From Qipengyuania sediminis (GTDB taxonomy: Bacteria; Pseudomonadota; Alphaproteobacteria; Sphingomonadales; Sphingomonadaceae): a DNA stretch of 64,000 nt. The notes beneath the pieces were generated by a model, which saw nothing but the letters and a program-made list of their open reading frames with translations, ran no database searches and was not told where the DNA came from. This document shows, piece by piece, positions 20,461-28,684 of the stretch (its first letter is position 1; each line of letters starts with the position of its first letter). The position numbers and the translations under genes are program-made. The stretch covers positions 1,240,001-1,304,000 of the forward strand of contig NZ_CP037948.1 in the NCBI RefSeq assembly GCF_004358425.1. The letters are read 5' to 3'.

Positions 20461-21483
20461 CTAAATCCAGCCCGAGAGTTCGCGCCGGATCAGCCCTTCC
20501 AGCATGGCCATTCCGGGTGCGGAGGTGTTCAGGCAATCGAGCGTCACAAAATGCTCGCCCCCCGCCGCAAGGAACTGCTCGCGCCCGCGGATGGCGAGCT
20601 CTTCGAGGGTCTCGAGGCAATCGGCGGAAAAACCGGGCGCGGCGATAGCGAGGCTCCGGGTGCCGGCCCTGGCTTCCGCCTCGAGCACTGCATCGGTCGC
20701 CGGCTCGAGCCATTTCGCGCGGCCGAAGCGGCTTTGGAATGCAGTGACGATGCGCAGGTCAGGGCGCGCGAGACGCTCCTCCAGCAAGCGCGCGGTCTTG
20801 CGGCAATGGCAATGATAAGGATCGCCGAGCTCGAGCGTTCGCTGCGGCATCCCGTGGAAACTCAGTATCAGCGCTTCGGGGCCGAAACCGAGCGCGTCGA
20901 GCTGGCGCGTCAGGTCCTCCGCCAAAGCATCGATATAGAGGACGTCGTCATGGTAGGGCGGCAGCGTGCGCAGCGCGGGTTGCCAACGCCGGGTCCGCAG
21001 CCAATCCCCAGCCTTGTCCACAGCCGTCGCTGTCGTTGCGGCGCAGTATTGCGGGTAGAGCGGCGCGAACAGGATGCGCTCGCAGCCTGCGTCCATAAGC
21101 CTAGCGAGCCGATCCGCGATGGCGGGGCTGCCGTAGCGCATTGCCCAATCGACCACGATTCCCTCGCCTAGCCGCTCCCGTAGGCCCTCCGCCTGCGCCT
21201 GCGTAATCGCGGCCAGCGGGGAGCCATCTTCCGTCCACACCTGCGCATAGGCATGGGCGCTATTCTTGGGCCGGGTGTTGAGGATCACGCCGCGCAGGAT
21301 CGGCTGCCACAGCAGCGCCGGGATCTCGACCACCCGCCGGTCGGAGAGGAACTCACCGAGATACCGCCGCACCGCTTTGGGATGCGCGTCGTCCGGCGTG
21401 CCGAGGTTGACCAGCAACACCCCCACCCTCCCCGAACGGACTGGGGGGTGATCGGCGGGAGGCGCTTGCGGCTGCCAGGTCAT
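20461..21483 (-). CDS. hemH: ferrochelatase
   Basis: Ferrochelatase inserts Fe2+ into protoporphyrin IX to make heme. The protein has 340 residues with VGVLLVNLGTPD near the N-terminus and YPQYCAATTA. The metal-site segment ILSFHGMPQRTLELGDPYHC has His 210. Its start overlaps the end of the molybdenum-hydroxylase gene by four bases (ATGA), making it the last gene of that operon. The P450 gene 42 bases further on is a heme user but has its own operator. Confidence 0.97.
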   Translation of the reverse strand: MTWQPQAPPADHPPVRSGRVGVLLVNLGTPDDAHPKAVRRYLGEFLSDRRVVEIPALLWQPILRGVILNTRPKNSAHAYAQVWTEDGSPLAAITQAQAEGLRERLGEGIVVDWAMRYGSPAIADRLARLMDAGCERILFAPLYPQYCAATTATAVDKAGDWLRTRRWQPALRTLPPYHDDVLYIDALAEDLTRQLDALGFGPEALILSFHGMPQRTLELGDPYHCHCRKTARLLEERLARPDLRIVTAFQSRFGRAKWLEPATDAVLEAEARAGTRSLAIAAPGFSADCLETLEELAIRGREQFLAAGGEHFVTLDCLNTSAPGMAMLEGLIRRELSGWI

Positions 21484-23738
21484 GCGGTGCCCCCTATCAA
21501 GGGCAGACTGCGATGGCGAACACCCGTCGCAGCGAACAGCGCATTGGCGATCGCGGGGGGCGCGGCGGCGACGCCGATCTCGCCCGGATCGAAGGGCGGC
21601 GCATCACTGTCGATGAGTTCGACGACGATGTCCGGCGTGCTGGCAAGCAAGGGCAGCCCGAGGCCGGCGAGCCGCGATGGCTGGGGCAAGCCGTTCGCGT
21701 AACCGACCGCACCCCCTGCGGCGAGCCCCAGGCCGAACAGCAGCCCGCCTTCAATCTGCTGGCGCGCGATGTCGAGATTGACGATCCGCCCGATATCGAC
21801 GGCCGCCGTCAGCCGATCGACGCGAAGCCCCCCCTCCGCCTGCCGCGCCTGCGCGACGCAGGCGATCCGGCCGCCGCCCTCTCCGGCAGAGTCATCGAAG
21901 GCGGCCATGTGCACCAGCGCCAGGCCCTGCCCGCTGCCCGCCCGCCCGCCGTCCCAGGCGCCGAGCCGGGCGGCCCGCTGGAGCACTTCGGCGGTGCGGG
22001 GCTGTCTGCCGAGCAAGCCAAGCCGGTAGAGCAGTGGATCGCGCCCCGCCCGGCGGGCGAGCTCGTCGACAAAGCACTCGGTTGCAAAAGCGGTGTAGGC
22101 GGGCGCATTGCCGCGCAGCCGCCCGGTTGCGAAGGGCAGAGTCACCTGAATATGTTCGAGGGCCACGTCTGGCACCCCATAGGGCGGCATTGAACCATCG
22201 CAGGCGAGTGGATCGGTTTCGCCCTCGGCCTCGGCACGCGCGTCATCGGGAGCAGTGCCGTCCAAAACTCGCGCGCGGAATTCGCGTGCCGTCGCTGGAC
22301 AGGCGATCCGGGCACGCCAGGCGGCGGGGAGGCGGGTCACGGGATCGAGCTTGGCAGCAAGTCCGATCGCGACCGGGGTCCGCGGGGGGAGCGTCTTAAG
22401 CTCCTCCGCGCGGCTCCAGGTAAGCTGCACCGGGCGGCCCAGGGCCTTGGCGAGCAGCGCCGCCTCCGCAGCATGACCGGTTTCGAGCCGCGCGTCGAAG
22501 CTGCCGCCCGCGGGCATGGGGTAAAGCGTCACATCGCGAAGCGCGATACCGAGCGCGCGTGCCGCCGCCCGGCGCGCGCGCTCTGGCGCCTGGCTTGCGA
22601 CCCACAGTTCGAGCCTGCCGTCCGACAACCGTGCGGTCGCACTCGCGGTCTCGAGCGGCGCGTGGACCGCCGGGGCGATATGGTATGTCGCTGCGAAGAC
22701 CGCATTGCCATCTTCGAGCGCTGCCGCCGCGTCTCCGCGCGAAGCGATCTCGCGCCCCTCGCTCTTCACCGCTTCGGCCAGCCAGCTCTGAACGCTGTCG
22801 CTGTCCAGCGCGCCCGGCCCGGTGAAGCGCGTCTTCAAGGCGGTGAGCGCCCGCTCGGCCCGCCACCAGCTATCGGCCGCCGCCGCGACCCAGCGTTCGT
22901 GACGGACGATCCGCACCCCCGGGGGCGCAGGCAACGGTGCATCTGCGAGGAACGGCAATCCTTGGGGCCCGTGGCGGATCGACGCGAACAGCATTCCGGG
23001 CAGCCGCACATCGCCGGCGAAGACCATGCTTCCGTCCACCTTTGCGGGCAGGTCGAGGCGGGGATAGGCAGTGGCACCCGGCTCGCTGTCGCCCAGCGGG
23101 CGCTCTTGTGGCGGCCCAGGGCGCAGCGGCGGCGGGTCTGGCGGCGCCATAACGGCGGCAGCGGCCGCCAGTTCGCCGAAGCGCGCCTCCCGCCCCGCCG
23201 CCATCACCAGCCCGCCGCGCACTTCGCAGGCCTCCCAACCGATCCCCCAAAGCTCCCCCGCGGCCATCGCCAGCATCGCGCGCGCCGCCGCTCCCGCCTC
23301 CCGCGCGGGCGTCTCGTAGGCGGCGAGCGTGGTCCCATCGGCCGCCACGGCAAAGGCATTCGCCCGCGCCCAGCGTTCGGCGCTCTCGTAAAGGGGCAAC
23401 GCGCGCCATTTCTCCGCCAGCACCACATTCACCTGCGCGCCATTGGGGGGCACCGGCTGCACCGCGATCTGCCGCCAGTCCGCCCCCAGCTCATGCGCCA
23501 CGATCTGCGGCAGCAGCGTCGTAACCCCCTGCCCCATCTCGACCTCGGGCACAGAGACCGTCACCACCCCGTCCTCGCCGATGGTGAGCCAGGCGCCGAA
23601 GCCGTGCTCCCCCGCTGCGGGCACCAGCGCACCCGGATAGTGGCGCGGCCACAGTCGCCACGCGACGAGCAAACCCCCGCCCGCCGCCGCGCCAACCAGA
23701 AGGCCGCGGCGCGTGATTACGGGTTCGCGGCGAGCCAC
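21480..23738 (-). CDS. molybdenum hydroxylase large subunit (IorB/xanthine dehydrogenase family), Tat-exported
   Basis: The 752-residue protein matches the molybdopterin-binding subunit of isoquinoline 1-oxidoreductase/aldehyde dehydrogenase-type enzymes. It begins with a twin-arginine signal (RREPVITRRGLLVGAAAGGG). It has GVVTVSVPEVEMGQGV, a cofactor-binding segment, and ends in DPGEIGVAAAPPAIANALFA, where E720 fits the catalytic Glu. The usual partner, a [2Fe-2S] small subunit, is not adjacent on either side. It overlaps mrp by 22 bases and hemH by 4. The oxidised substrate is unknown. Confidence 0.85.
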   Translation of the reverse strand: MARREPVITRRGLLVGAAAGGGLLVAWRLWPRHYPGALVPAAGEHGFGAWLTIGEDGVVTVSVPEVEMGQGVTTLLPQIVAHELGADWRQIAVQPVPPNGAQVNVVLAEKWRALPLYESAERWARANAFAVAADGTTLAAYETPAREAGAAARAMLAMAAGELWGIGWEACEVRGGLVMAAGREARFGELAAAAAVMAPPDPPPLRPGPPQERPLGDSEPGATAYPRLDLPAKVDGSMVFAGDVRLPGMLFASIRHGPQGLPFLADAPLPAPPGVRIVRHERWVAAAADSWWRAERALTALKTRFTGPGALDSDSVQSWLAEAVKSEGREIASRGDAAAALEDGNAVFAATYHIAPAVHAPLETASATARLSDGRLELWVASQAPERARRAAARALGIALRDVTLYPMPAGGSFDARLETGHAAEAALLAKALGRPVQLTWSRAEELKTLPPRTPVAIGLAAKLDPVTRLPAAWRARIACPATAREFRARVLDGTAPDDARAEAEGETDPLACDGSMPPYGVPDVALEHIQVTLPFATGRLRGNAPAYTAFATECFVDELARRAGRDPLLYRLGLLGRQPRTAEVLQRAARLGAWDGGRAGSGQGLALVHMAAFDDSAGEGGGRIACVAQARQAEGGLRVDRLTAAVDIGRIVNLDIARQQIEGGLLFGLGLAAGGAVGYANGLPQPSRLAGLGLPLLASTPDIVVELIDSDAPPFDPGEIGVAAAPPAIANALFAATGVRHRSLPLIGGTA

Positions 23739-24691
23739 GCGGCAACCTTTGCGGCGATGGCGCGGAACGGCTCACCCTCGGCTGCTTCGCCCGCGGCAGG
23801 CGGCGCGCCGCGGTCACCGCTCTCGCGCAATGCCAGGCTCAAGGGGACACGGCCGAGGAAAGGCAGGCCGAGCCGCTCGGCCGCCGCCTCCACCCCGCCC
23901 GCGCCGAAGGGGTCGGAGACCTCGCCGCAATGCGGGCAGGCATAGCCTGCCATGTTCTCGACCAGGCCGACGATCGGCACCCCAGCCTGATCGAACAGCT
24001 GGCCGGCGCGCGCGGCGTCCATAAGCGCCAGATCCTGCGGGGTCGAAACCAGCACCGCACCGGCGGGTTTGTGCTTGGCTATCATGGTCAGCTGCACGTC
24101 GCCGGTGCCGGGCGGCAAATCGACCACAAGCAGCTCGGCCACACCCCAGTCGGCATCGATGAGCTGCGACAGCGCACCAGCGGTCATCGGTCCCCGCCAG
24201 GCGATCGCGCGGCCGGCGGGGACGATCTGCCCCATCGACAGCAGCGGCACCCCTGCAGGGGTGGGGACGGGAATGAGCTTACCGTCTTGCGCCTCGGGCC
24301 GCACGCCCGCGATGCCGAGGATGGTCGGCTGCGACGGACCGTAGATATCGGCATCGACCAGCCCGACCTTGAGCCCCGATCGGCTGAGCGCCACGGCGAG
24401 ATTGGCGGCAAGTGTCGACTTCCCCACCCCGCCCTTGCCCGATCCGACCGCGAGAATGCGCGGCGGGGGGGCGCGGTCGGCGGTCAGCGCCACGCGCACT
24501 TCGCTGACCCCGAGCCCGGCCGCCGCTTCGCGGCCGGCGCGCTCCAGTTCGGTGCGCTCGCTTGCGGCGAGCCCGCTAGCGTCCAGGACCACGGTCAAAG
24601 CTGCGCCGGACCGCCGCGCCGAGACCACTCGCGCGGCCAGCGCTTGGGGCATCGCCGCCGCCAGCGCGTCCCTCTCGTTCCCGGCGTCCAT
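23717..24691 (-). CDS. mrp: Mrp/ApbC-type Fe-S cluster carrier ATPase
   Basis: The protein loads or transfers Fe-S clusters and binds ATP. Counting from the ATG at 24691 it has 324 residues. A DUF59-like N-terminal part of about 70 residues is followed by the deviant P-loop GSGKGGVGKST at 83-93, DADIYGPSQPTILG, and the cluster-ligand pair C252/C255 (ACPHCGE). The frame is open far upstream into the divergent hflK region, but that part is Pro/Gly-rich and unsupported. It heads the overlapping set with the molybdenum hydroxylase and hemH. Confidence 0.93.
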   Translation of the reverse strand: MDAGNERDALAAAMPQALAARVVSARRSGAALTVVLDASGLAASERTELERAGREAAAGLGVSEVRVALTADRAPPPRILAVGSGKGGVGKSTLAANLAVALSRSGLKVGLVDADIYGPSQPTILGIAGVRPEAQDGKLIPVPTPAGVPLLSMGQIVPAGRAIAWRGPMTAGALSQLIDADWGVAELLVVDLPPGTGDVQLTMIAKHKPAGAVLVSTPQDLALMDAARAGQLFDQAGVPIVGLVENMAGYACPHCGEVSDPFGAGGVEAAAERLGLPFLGRVPLSLALRESGDRGAPPAAGEAAEGEPFRAIAAKVAAWLAANP

Positions 24692-24767
24692 GGCGGGCGC
24701 GGGTGGCGCAGGAAAAAGCCGCCCGCAACCCCTGTTTTTCGGCGCGCGTCTCCCTATAACGCAAGCT

Positions 24768-25982
24768 ATGAGACTTTGGGACGGGTTCAGACAGGCGCGC
24801 AGCCTGGCGATGGCCGGCAAGCGCAATCCCTGGGGCAAGCCGGAAGGCACCCCCGAGACTGGTAACGGCGGGGGCGAAGGCGACGGCGGCGCCCCGTCCG
24901 GTCCCGACCCCGTTCCCGATCCCCCCAGCAGCGACAAACCCTCTGCGCCCAAAGGGCCGCGCAATCCCTGGCTGCCCCCCGGCACCGGGCCGACGCGGGG
25001 CGAGCCGCCACGTCGTTCCGCGAGCATCGAGGATATCTTCAAGACCCGCGGCCCCGAAGGTCCGCGCCGCGCCGGCAAGCTCGGCGGCGGCGGGCCGGGC
25101 GGCCCCAGCTTCAGCCTGCCGCCGCGCGCCAATGGCAAGAGCTGGTGGCCGCTGATCGTGGCCGGCGTCGTGGGCCTGTGGCTGATCGTCACCAGCACCC
25201 ATCAGGTGCAGCCCAAGCAGCAGGCGCTCGTGACTTGGCTGGGCGGCAAATATTCGCACAAGCTGGGGCCCGGCCTCAACTTCACGCTCCCCTGGCCGCT
25301 TCAGCAGGTGACGAAGGAGAACGTCTCCGAAATCCGCTCGGTGAAGATTGGCGGAGAAGGCGAAAAGCTGGTGCTGACGGGCGACCAGAACCTCGTCGAT
25401 TTGAGCTATGTCATTCGCTGGAACATCAAGAATCTGGAGCAGTTCACCTTTCAGCTCGATGATCCTGAACTGACCATTCGCGAGGTCGCCGAGAGCGCGA
25501 TGCGCGCGAGCCTTGCCGAACAGGAGCTCGATCAGGTGGTTTCGGGTGCGGGCCGGGCCGGGATCGAGGCGCGCGTGGTCAGCCGTATGCAGGCGCTGCT
25601 CGATGCCTACAAGGCCGGCGTCGCGATCCAGGGTATCGAGATCGAGAAGGCGGACCCGCCCGCCAAGGTTGTGGATGCCTTCAAGGACGTCTCCGCCGCG
25701 CAGCAGGATGCCAATGCCATGCGCAACCGCGCCCGGGCCTATGCGCAACAGGTCATGGCACGCGCGCAGGGCGATGCCGCGGCCTTCAATCAGATATACG
25801 AGGAATACAGGCTGGCGCCCGAAGTGACGCGCCGCCGCCTCTATTACGAAACCATGGAAGCCGTGCTCAGCAAGACCGACAAAACCATCGTGGAAGCGGA
25901 TGGGGTGACGCCCTACCTTCCGCTTCCCGAAGTGCAGCGCCGCGCGCAGACGCCGGCCGCTCCGCAAGCGGAGCGCCGGTGA
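24768..25982 (+). CDS. hflK: FtsH protease modulator HflK
   Basis: HflK forms with HflC a large membrane cage around FtsH. The protein has 404 residues, starting MRLWDGFRQARSLAMAGKRN at 24768; the upstream open frame overlaps mrp. A Gly/Pro-rich N-terminal region (20-120) precedes a transmembrane helix at about 126-143, followed by the SPFH/band-7 domain. It is translationally linked to hflC (TGATG overlap). Confidence 0.95.
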   Translation: MRLWDGFRQARSLAMAGKRNPWGKPEGTPETGNGGGEGDGGAPSGPDPVPDPPSSDKPSAPKGPRNPWLPPGTGPTRGEPPRRSASIEDIFKTRGPEGPRRAGKLGGGGPGGPSFSLPPRANGKSWWPLIVAGVVGLWLIVTSTHQVQPKQQALVTWLGGKYSHKLGPGLNFTLPWPLQQVTKENVSEIRSVKIGGEGEKLVLTGDQNLVDLSYVIRWNIKNLEQFTFQLDDPELTIREVAESAMRASLAEQELDQVVSGAGRAGIEARVVSRMQALLDAYKAGVAIQGIEIEKADPPAKVVDAFKDVSAAQQDANAMRNRARAYAQQVMARAQGDAAAFNQIYEEYRLAPEVTRRRLYYETMEAVLSKTDKTIVEADGVTPYLPLPEVQRRAQTPAAPQAERR

Positions 25983-26830
25983 TGCAGGCCCTCTGGGACA
26001 CGCACAAGGCGACGATCATCGCGCTCGTCGTGCTGCTGATCGCTGCGCTTTCGACGCTGATCGTTGTGCCGGAGACGCAGCAGGCGGTGAAGATCCGCAC
26101 CGGTGAGCCGGTGGCGGTGATCAACCGCTTCGATCCGGATCAGGCCTATGGCGCGACCGGCGCGGGGCTGTGGTACCGCATCCCCTTCGTGGAGCGGGTG
26201 CAATATGTCGATCGCCGCATCCTCAACCTCGACATGGAGCCTCAGCAGGTCCTCTCGAACGATCAGCAGCGGCTCGAAGTCGATGCCTATGCCCGCTTCC
26301 GCGTGATCGATCCCGTGCTGATGGTCGAGCGCGCGGGCAGCGAGGATACGCTGCGCACGCAGCTCTCGCCGATCCTCTCCTCCACTATCCGGCAGGAGCT
26401 CGGCCGCCGGCCCTTCGCTTCTCTGCTCACCGCTGAGCGCGGCGTCGCCATGGTCAATATCCGCAACGCGCTCGATCGCCAGGCGCGGCAATATGGTGCG
26501 CAGATAATCGACGTCAGGATCAAGCGCGCCGACTTGCCCGAAGGCAGCCCGCTCGAAACCGCCTTTACCCGGATGCAGACCGATCGCGAGGCGGAGGCGG
26601 AGACGATCCGTGCGAGCGGCCGCCGCGACGCGCAGATCATTCAGGCCGAGGCCGAAGCGAATGCCGCAAACACCTATGCCGCGGCCTATGGCAAGGACCC
26701 CGAGTTCTACGACTTCTACCGCGCCATGCAGAGCTACCGCACCACCTTCGAGCAGGGCAGCGGGGAGAGCACGATGATCCTGTCACCCGACAGCGAATAT
26801 CTGCGCCAGTTCCGGGGCCAGCAGCGCTGA
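25982..26830 (+). CDS. hflC: FtsH protease modulator HflC
   Basis: The partner of HflK has 282 residues. The N-terminal transmembrane helix (about 10-30, TIIALVVLLIAALSTLIVV) is followed by a band-7 domain with ERVQYVDRRILNLDMEPQQV. I use the ATG at 25982, which shares its A with the hflK stop; a GTG three bases earlier is equally possible. degP follows after 271 bases with its own regulatory region. Confidence 0.95.
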   Translation: MQALWDTHKATIIALVVLLIAALSTLIVVPETQQAVKIRTGEPVAVINRFDPDQAYGATGAGLWYRIPFVERVQYVDRRILNLDMEPQQVLSNDQQRLEVDAYARFRVIDPVLMVERAGSEDTLRTQLSPILSSTIRQELGRRPFASLLTAERGVAMVNIRNALDRQARQYGAQIIDVRIKRADLPEGSPLETAFTRMQTDREAEAETIRASGRRDAQIIQAEAEANAANTYAAAYGKDPEFYDFYRAMQSYRTTFEQGSGESTMILSPDSEYLRQFRGQQR

Positions 26831-26990
26831 CGGGAGCTTCGCCAAAAAGTCACGCGCGAACGCCCCCTTTGCGCGAACCACGCTTTGACGAAGCGCGGGA
26901 AACCGGGCGCGCGATGTTTCTTATAACGACCCGGTACGTGGTCCACGGATCGCTTGCTTTCGGTAACGGCTGGTATCGCGATCGGCATCA

Positions 26991-27005
26991 TTCAATCACC
27001 GTTCA
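26991..27005 (+). promoter_or_regulatory. TTCA direct repeat upstream of degP
   Basis: Two TTCA half-sites (26991-26994 and 27002-27005) are spaced exactly 11 bases, one helical turn. That is the layout of tandem sites for OmpR/PhoB-type regulators. It lies about 100 bases before degP. The rest of the 271-base hflC-degP gap shows no gene. Confidence 0.3.
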
Positions 27006-27101
27006 GCGCGGTGACCTTTGTAATCGTAGCACGTTGACCCCATTTCGGTCGCGCCGCCAGCCGATGCCGGTGCGACGAAGCCAGGAAGGATGTAAGAGGA
27101 C

Positions 27102-28655
27102 GTGAAGCCCGTGCGATATGCCTATGCCCTCACCACCGCGCTGCTGCTCGGCGGAGCCACCGCCACGCTCACCACCGGTTATTCCGCGGGCGCGCAGGTC
27201 GCGCAGAACGACGCGACGCAGATGCGCAGCGTCGTCCCGCGTGCCGGAGCGCCCGAGAGCTTCGCCGATCTGACCGCGCAGTTGCAGCCCGCGGTCGTGA
27301 ACATCTCGACCCGCCAGCGGATAGAGGTGCAGTCGCAGCAGAACCCCTTTGCAGGCACGCCGTTCGAAGGGTTGTTCAATCAGCGCCGCGGGCAGGGGCA
27401 GCCGCAGCAGCCGCAGACGCGGGAGGCCCAGTCGCTCGGCTCGGGCTTCATCATTTCTGCCGATGGCTACATCGTCACCAACAACCACGTGGTCAGCCCG
27501 ACGGGCAGGGGCACGGTTGAAGAGATTACCGTCACCATGCCCGACGGCACGGAATATGACGCGGAGCTCGTCGGCAATGATGCCGCCTCCGATCTTGCGG
27601 TGCTAAAGGTCAGCCGCAGCCAGCCCTTCCCCTTCGTGCGCTTCGGCGATTCGAGCCAGGCACGTGTCGGCGACTGGGTGGTCGCGATCGGCAATCCCTT
27701 CGGCCTCGGCGGTACGGTGACCAGTGGCATCGTCTCCAGCGTGCTTCGCAACACCGGGCAAGGCGGCGCCTACGACCGCTACATCCAGACCGACGCCGCC
27801 ATCAATCGCGGCAATTCCGGCGGCCCGCTGTTCGACATGCAGGGCAATGTGATCGGCATCAACAATGCCATCTTCTCGCCATCGGGCGGCAGCGTCGGCA
27901 TCGGTTTTGCGATCCCCGCCGAAGTCGCGGCGCCGATCGTGGCGCAGTTGCGCCGCGGCGAGGAGATCACGCGCGGCTATCTCGGCGTGTCGATCCAGCC
28001 CGTCGATAGCGATCTTGCCGAATCGCTGGGCCTTCAGCGCAACCGGGGCGAAATCGTGCAGATCGTGCAGCCGGGCGAGCCGGGCGAGCGCGCGGGGCTG
28101 CGCCCGGGCGACATCGTGCTCCGGGTCAACAACCGCGACGTGACGCCCGAACAGACGCTGTCCTTCATCGTCGCCAATATCCGCCCCGGCACCCGCGTGC
28201 CGATCGAGCTGGTGCGCGACGGCCGCCGCCAGACCGTGACCGCAACCGTCGGCAAGCGGCCGAGCGACGAGGCGCTGCGTCAGCAGCAGCTCTTCAGCGG
28301 CGAAGACGACGGGCCCGATGGCGATGGCATCGGCACCGGCGCCCAGGGCGGGCCGCTGCAGGAACGGCTCGGCCTTTCGGTCGTGCCGCTGACCCCGCAG
28401 ATCGCCGCGCAGCTCGGCGCGGCGGCGGGGACGCAGGGCGTGGTGATCGCCGAGGTCGATCCAAGCTCCGACGCCGCGCGCAAGGGGTTGCAGCGCGGCG
28501 ATATCGTGCTGACCGCCAACTACCGCCCCGTGGCGACCGTCGCCGCGCTCGAGGCGGTGGTTCGGCAGGCGCGGGCGGATGGTCGCGATGCAGTTCTGCT
28601 GCGGTTGCAGCGGCGCGGCGGACCGGCACAATATCTGGCGGTACGTCTGCGCTGA
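27102..28655 (+). CDS. degP: DegP/MucD-type periplasmic serine protease (Do family)
   Basis: This enzyme degrades or refolds damaged envelope proteins. The 517-residue protein has an N-terminal export signal, a trypsin-like domain with triad H129 (TNNHVV), D164 (AASDLAVL) and S239 (GNSGGP), and two PDZ domains (about 290-385 and 415-515). The start is uncertain: GTG at 27102 or GTG at 27111, with AGAGGA better placed for the second. Together with hflK and hflC it forms a protein quality-control cluster. Confidence 0.93.
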   Translation: MKPVRYAYALTTALLLGGATATLTTGYSAGAQVAQNDATQMRSVVPRAGAPESFADLTAQLQPAVVNISTRQRIEVQSQQNPFAGTPFEGLFNQRRGQGQPQQPQTREAQSLGSGFIISADGYIVTNNHVVSPTGRGTVEEITVTMPDGTEYDAELVGNDAASDLAVLKVSRSQPFPFVRFGDSSQARVGDWVVAIGNPFGLGGTVTSGIVSSVLRNTGQGGAYDRYIQTDAAINRGNSGGPLFDMQGNVIGINNAIFSPSGGSVGIGFAIPAEVAAPIVAQLRRGEEITRGYLGVSIQPVDSDLAESLGLQRNRGEIVQIVQPGEPGERAGLRPGDIVLRVNNRDVTPEQTLSFIVANIRPGTRVPIELVRDGRRQTVTATVGKRPSDEALRQQQLFSGEDDGPDGDGIGTGAQGGPLQERLGLSVVPLTPQIAAQLGAAAGTQGVVIAEVDPSSDAARKGLQRGDIVLTANYRPVATVAALEAVVRQARADGRDAVLLRLQRRGGPAQYLAVRLR

Positions 28656-28661
28656 GCGGCG

Positions 28662-28684
28662 CGGCCTGGCCGGGGGTCAGGCCG
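28662..28684. terminator. shared hairpin between degP and the GGDEF-EAL gene
   Basis: CGGCCTG / CAGGCCG (7 bp, nine-base loop) lies between the two convergent genes and overlaps the stop of the second. It could slow transcription from both sides. There is no T-run. Confidence 0.35.
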
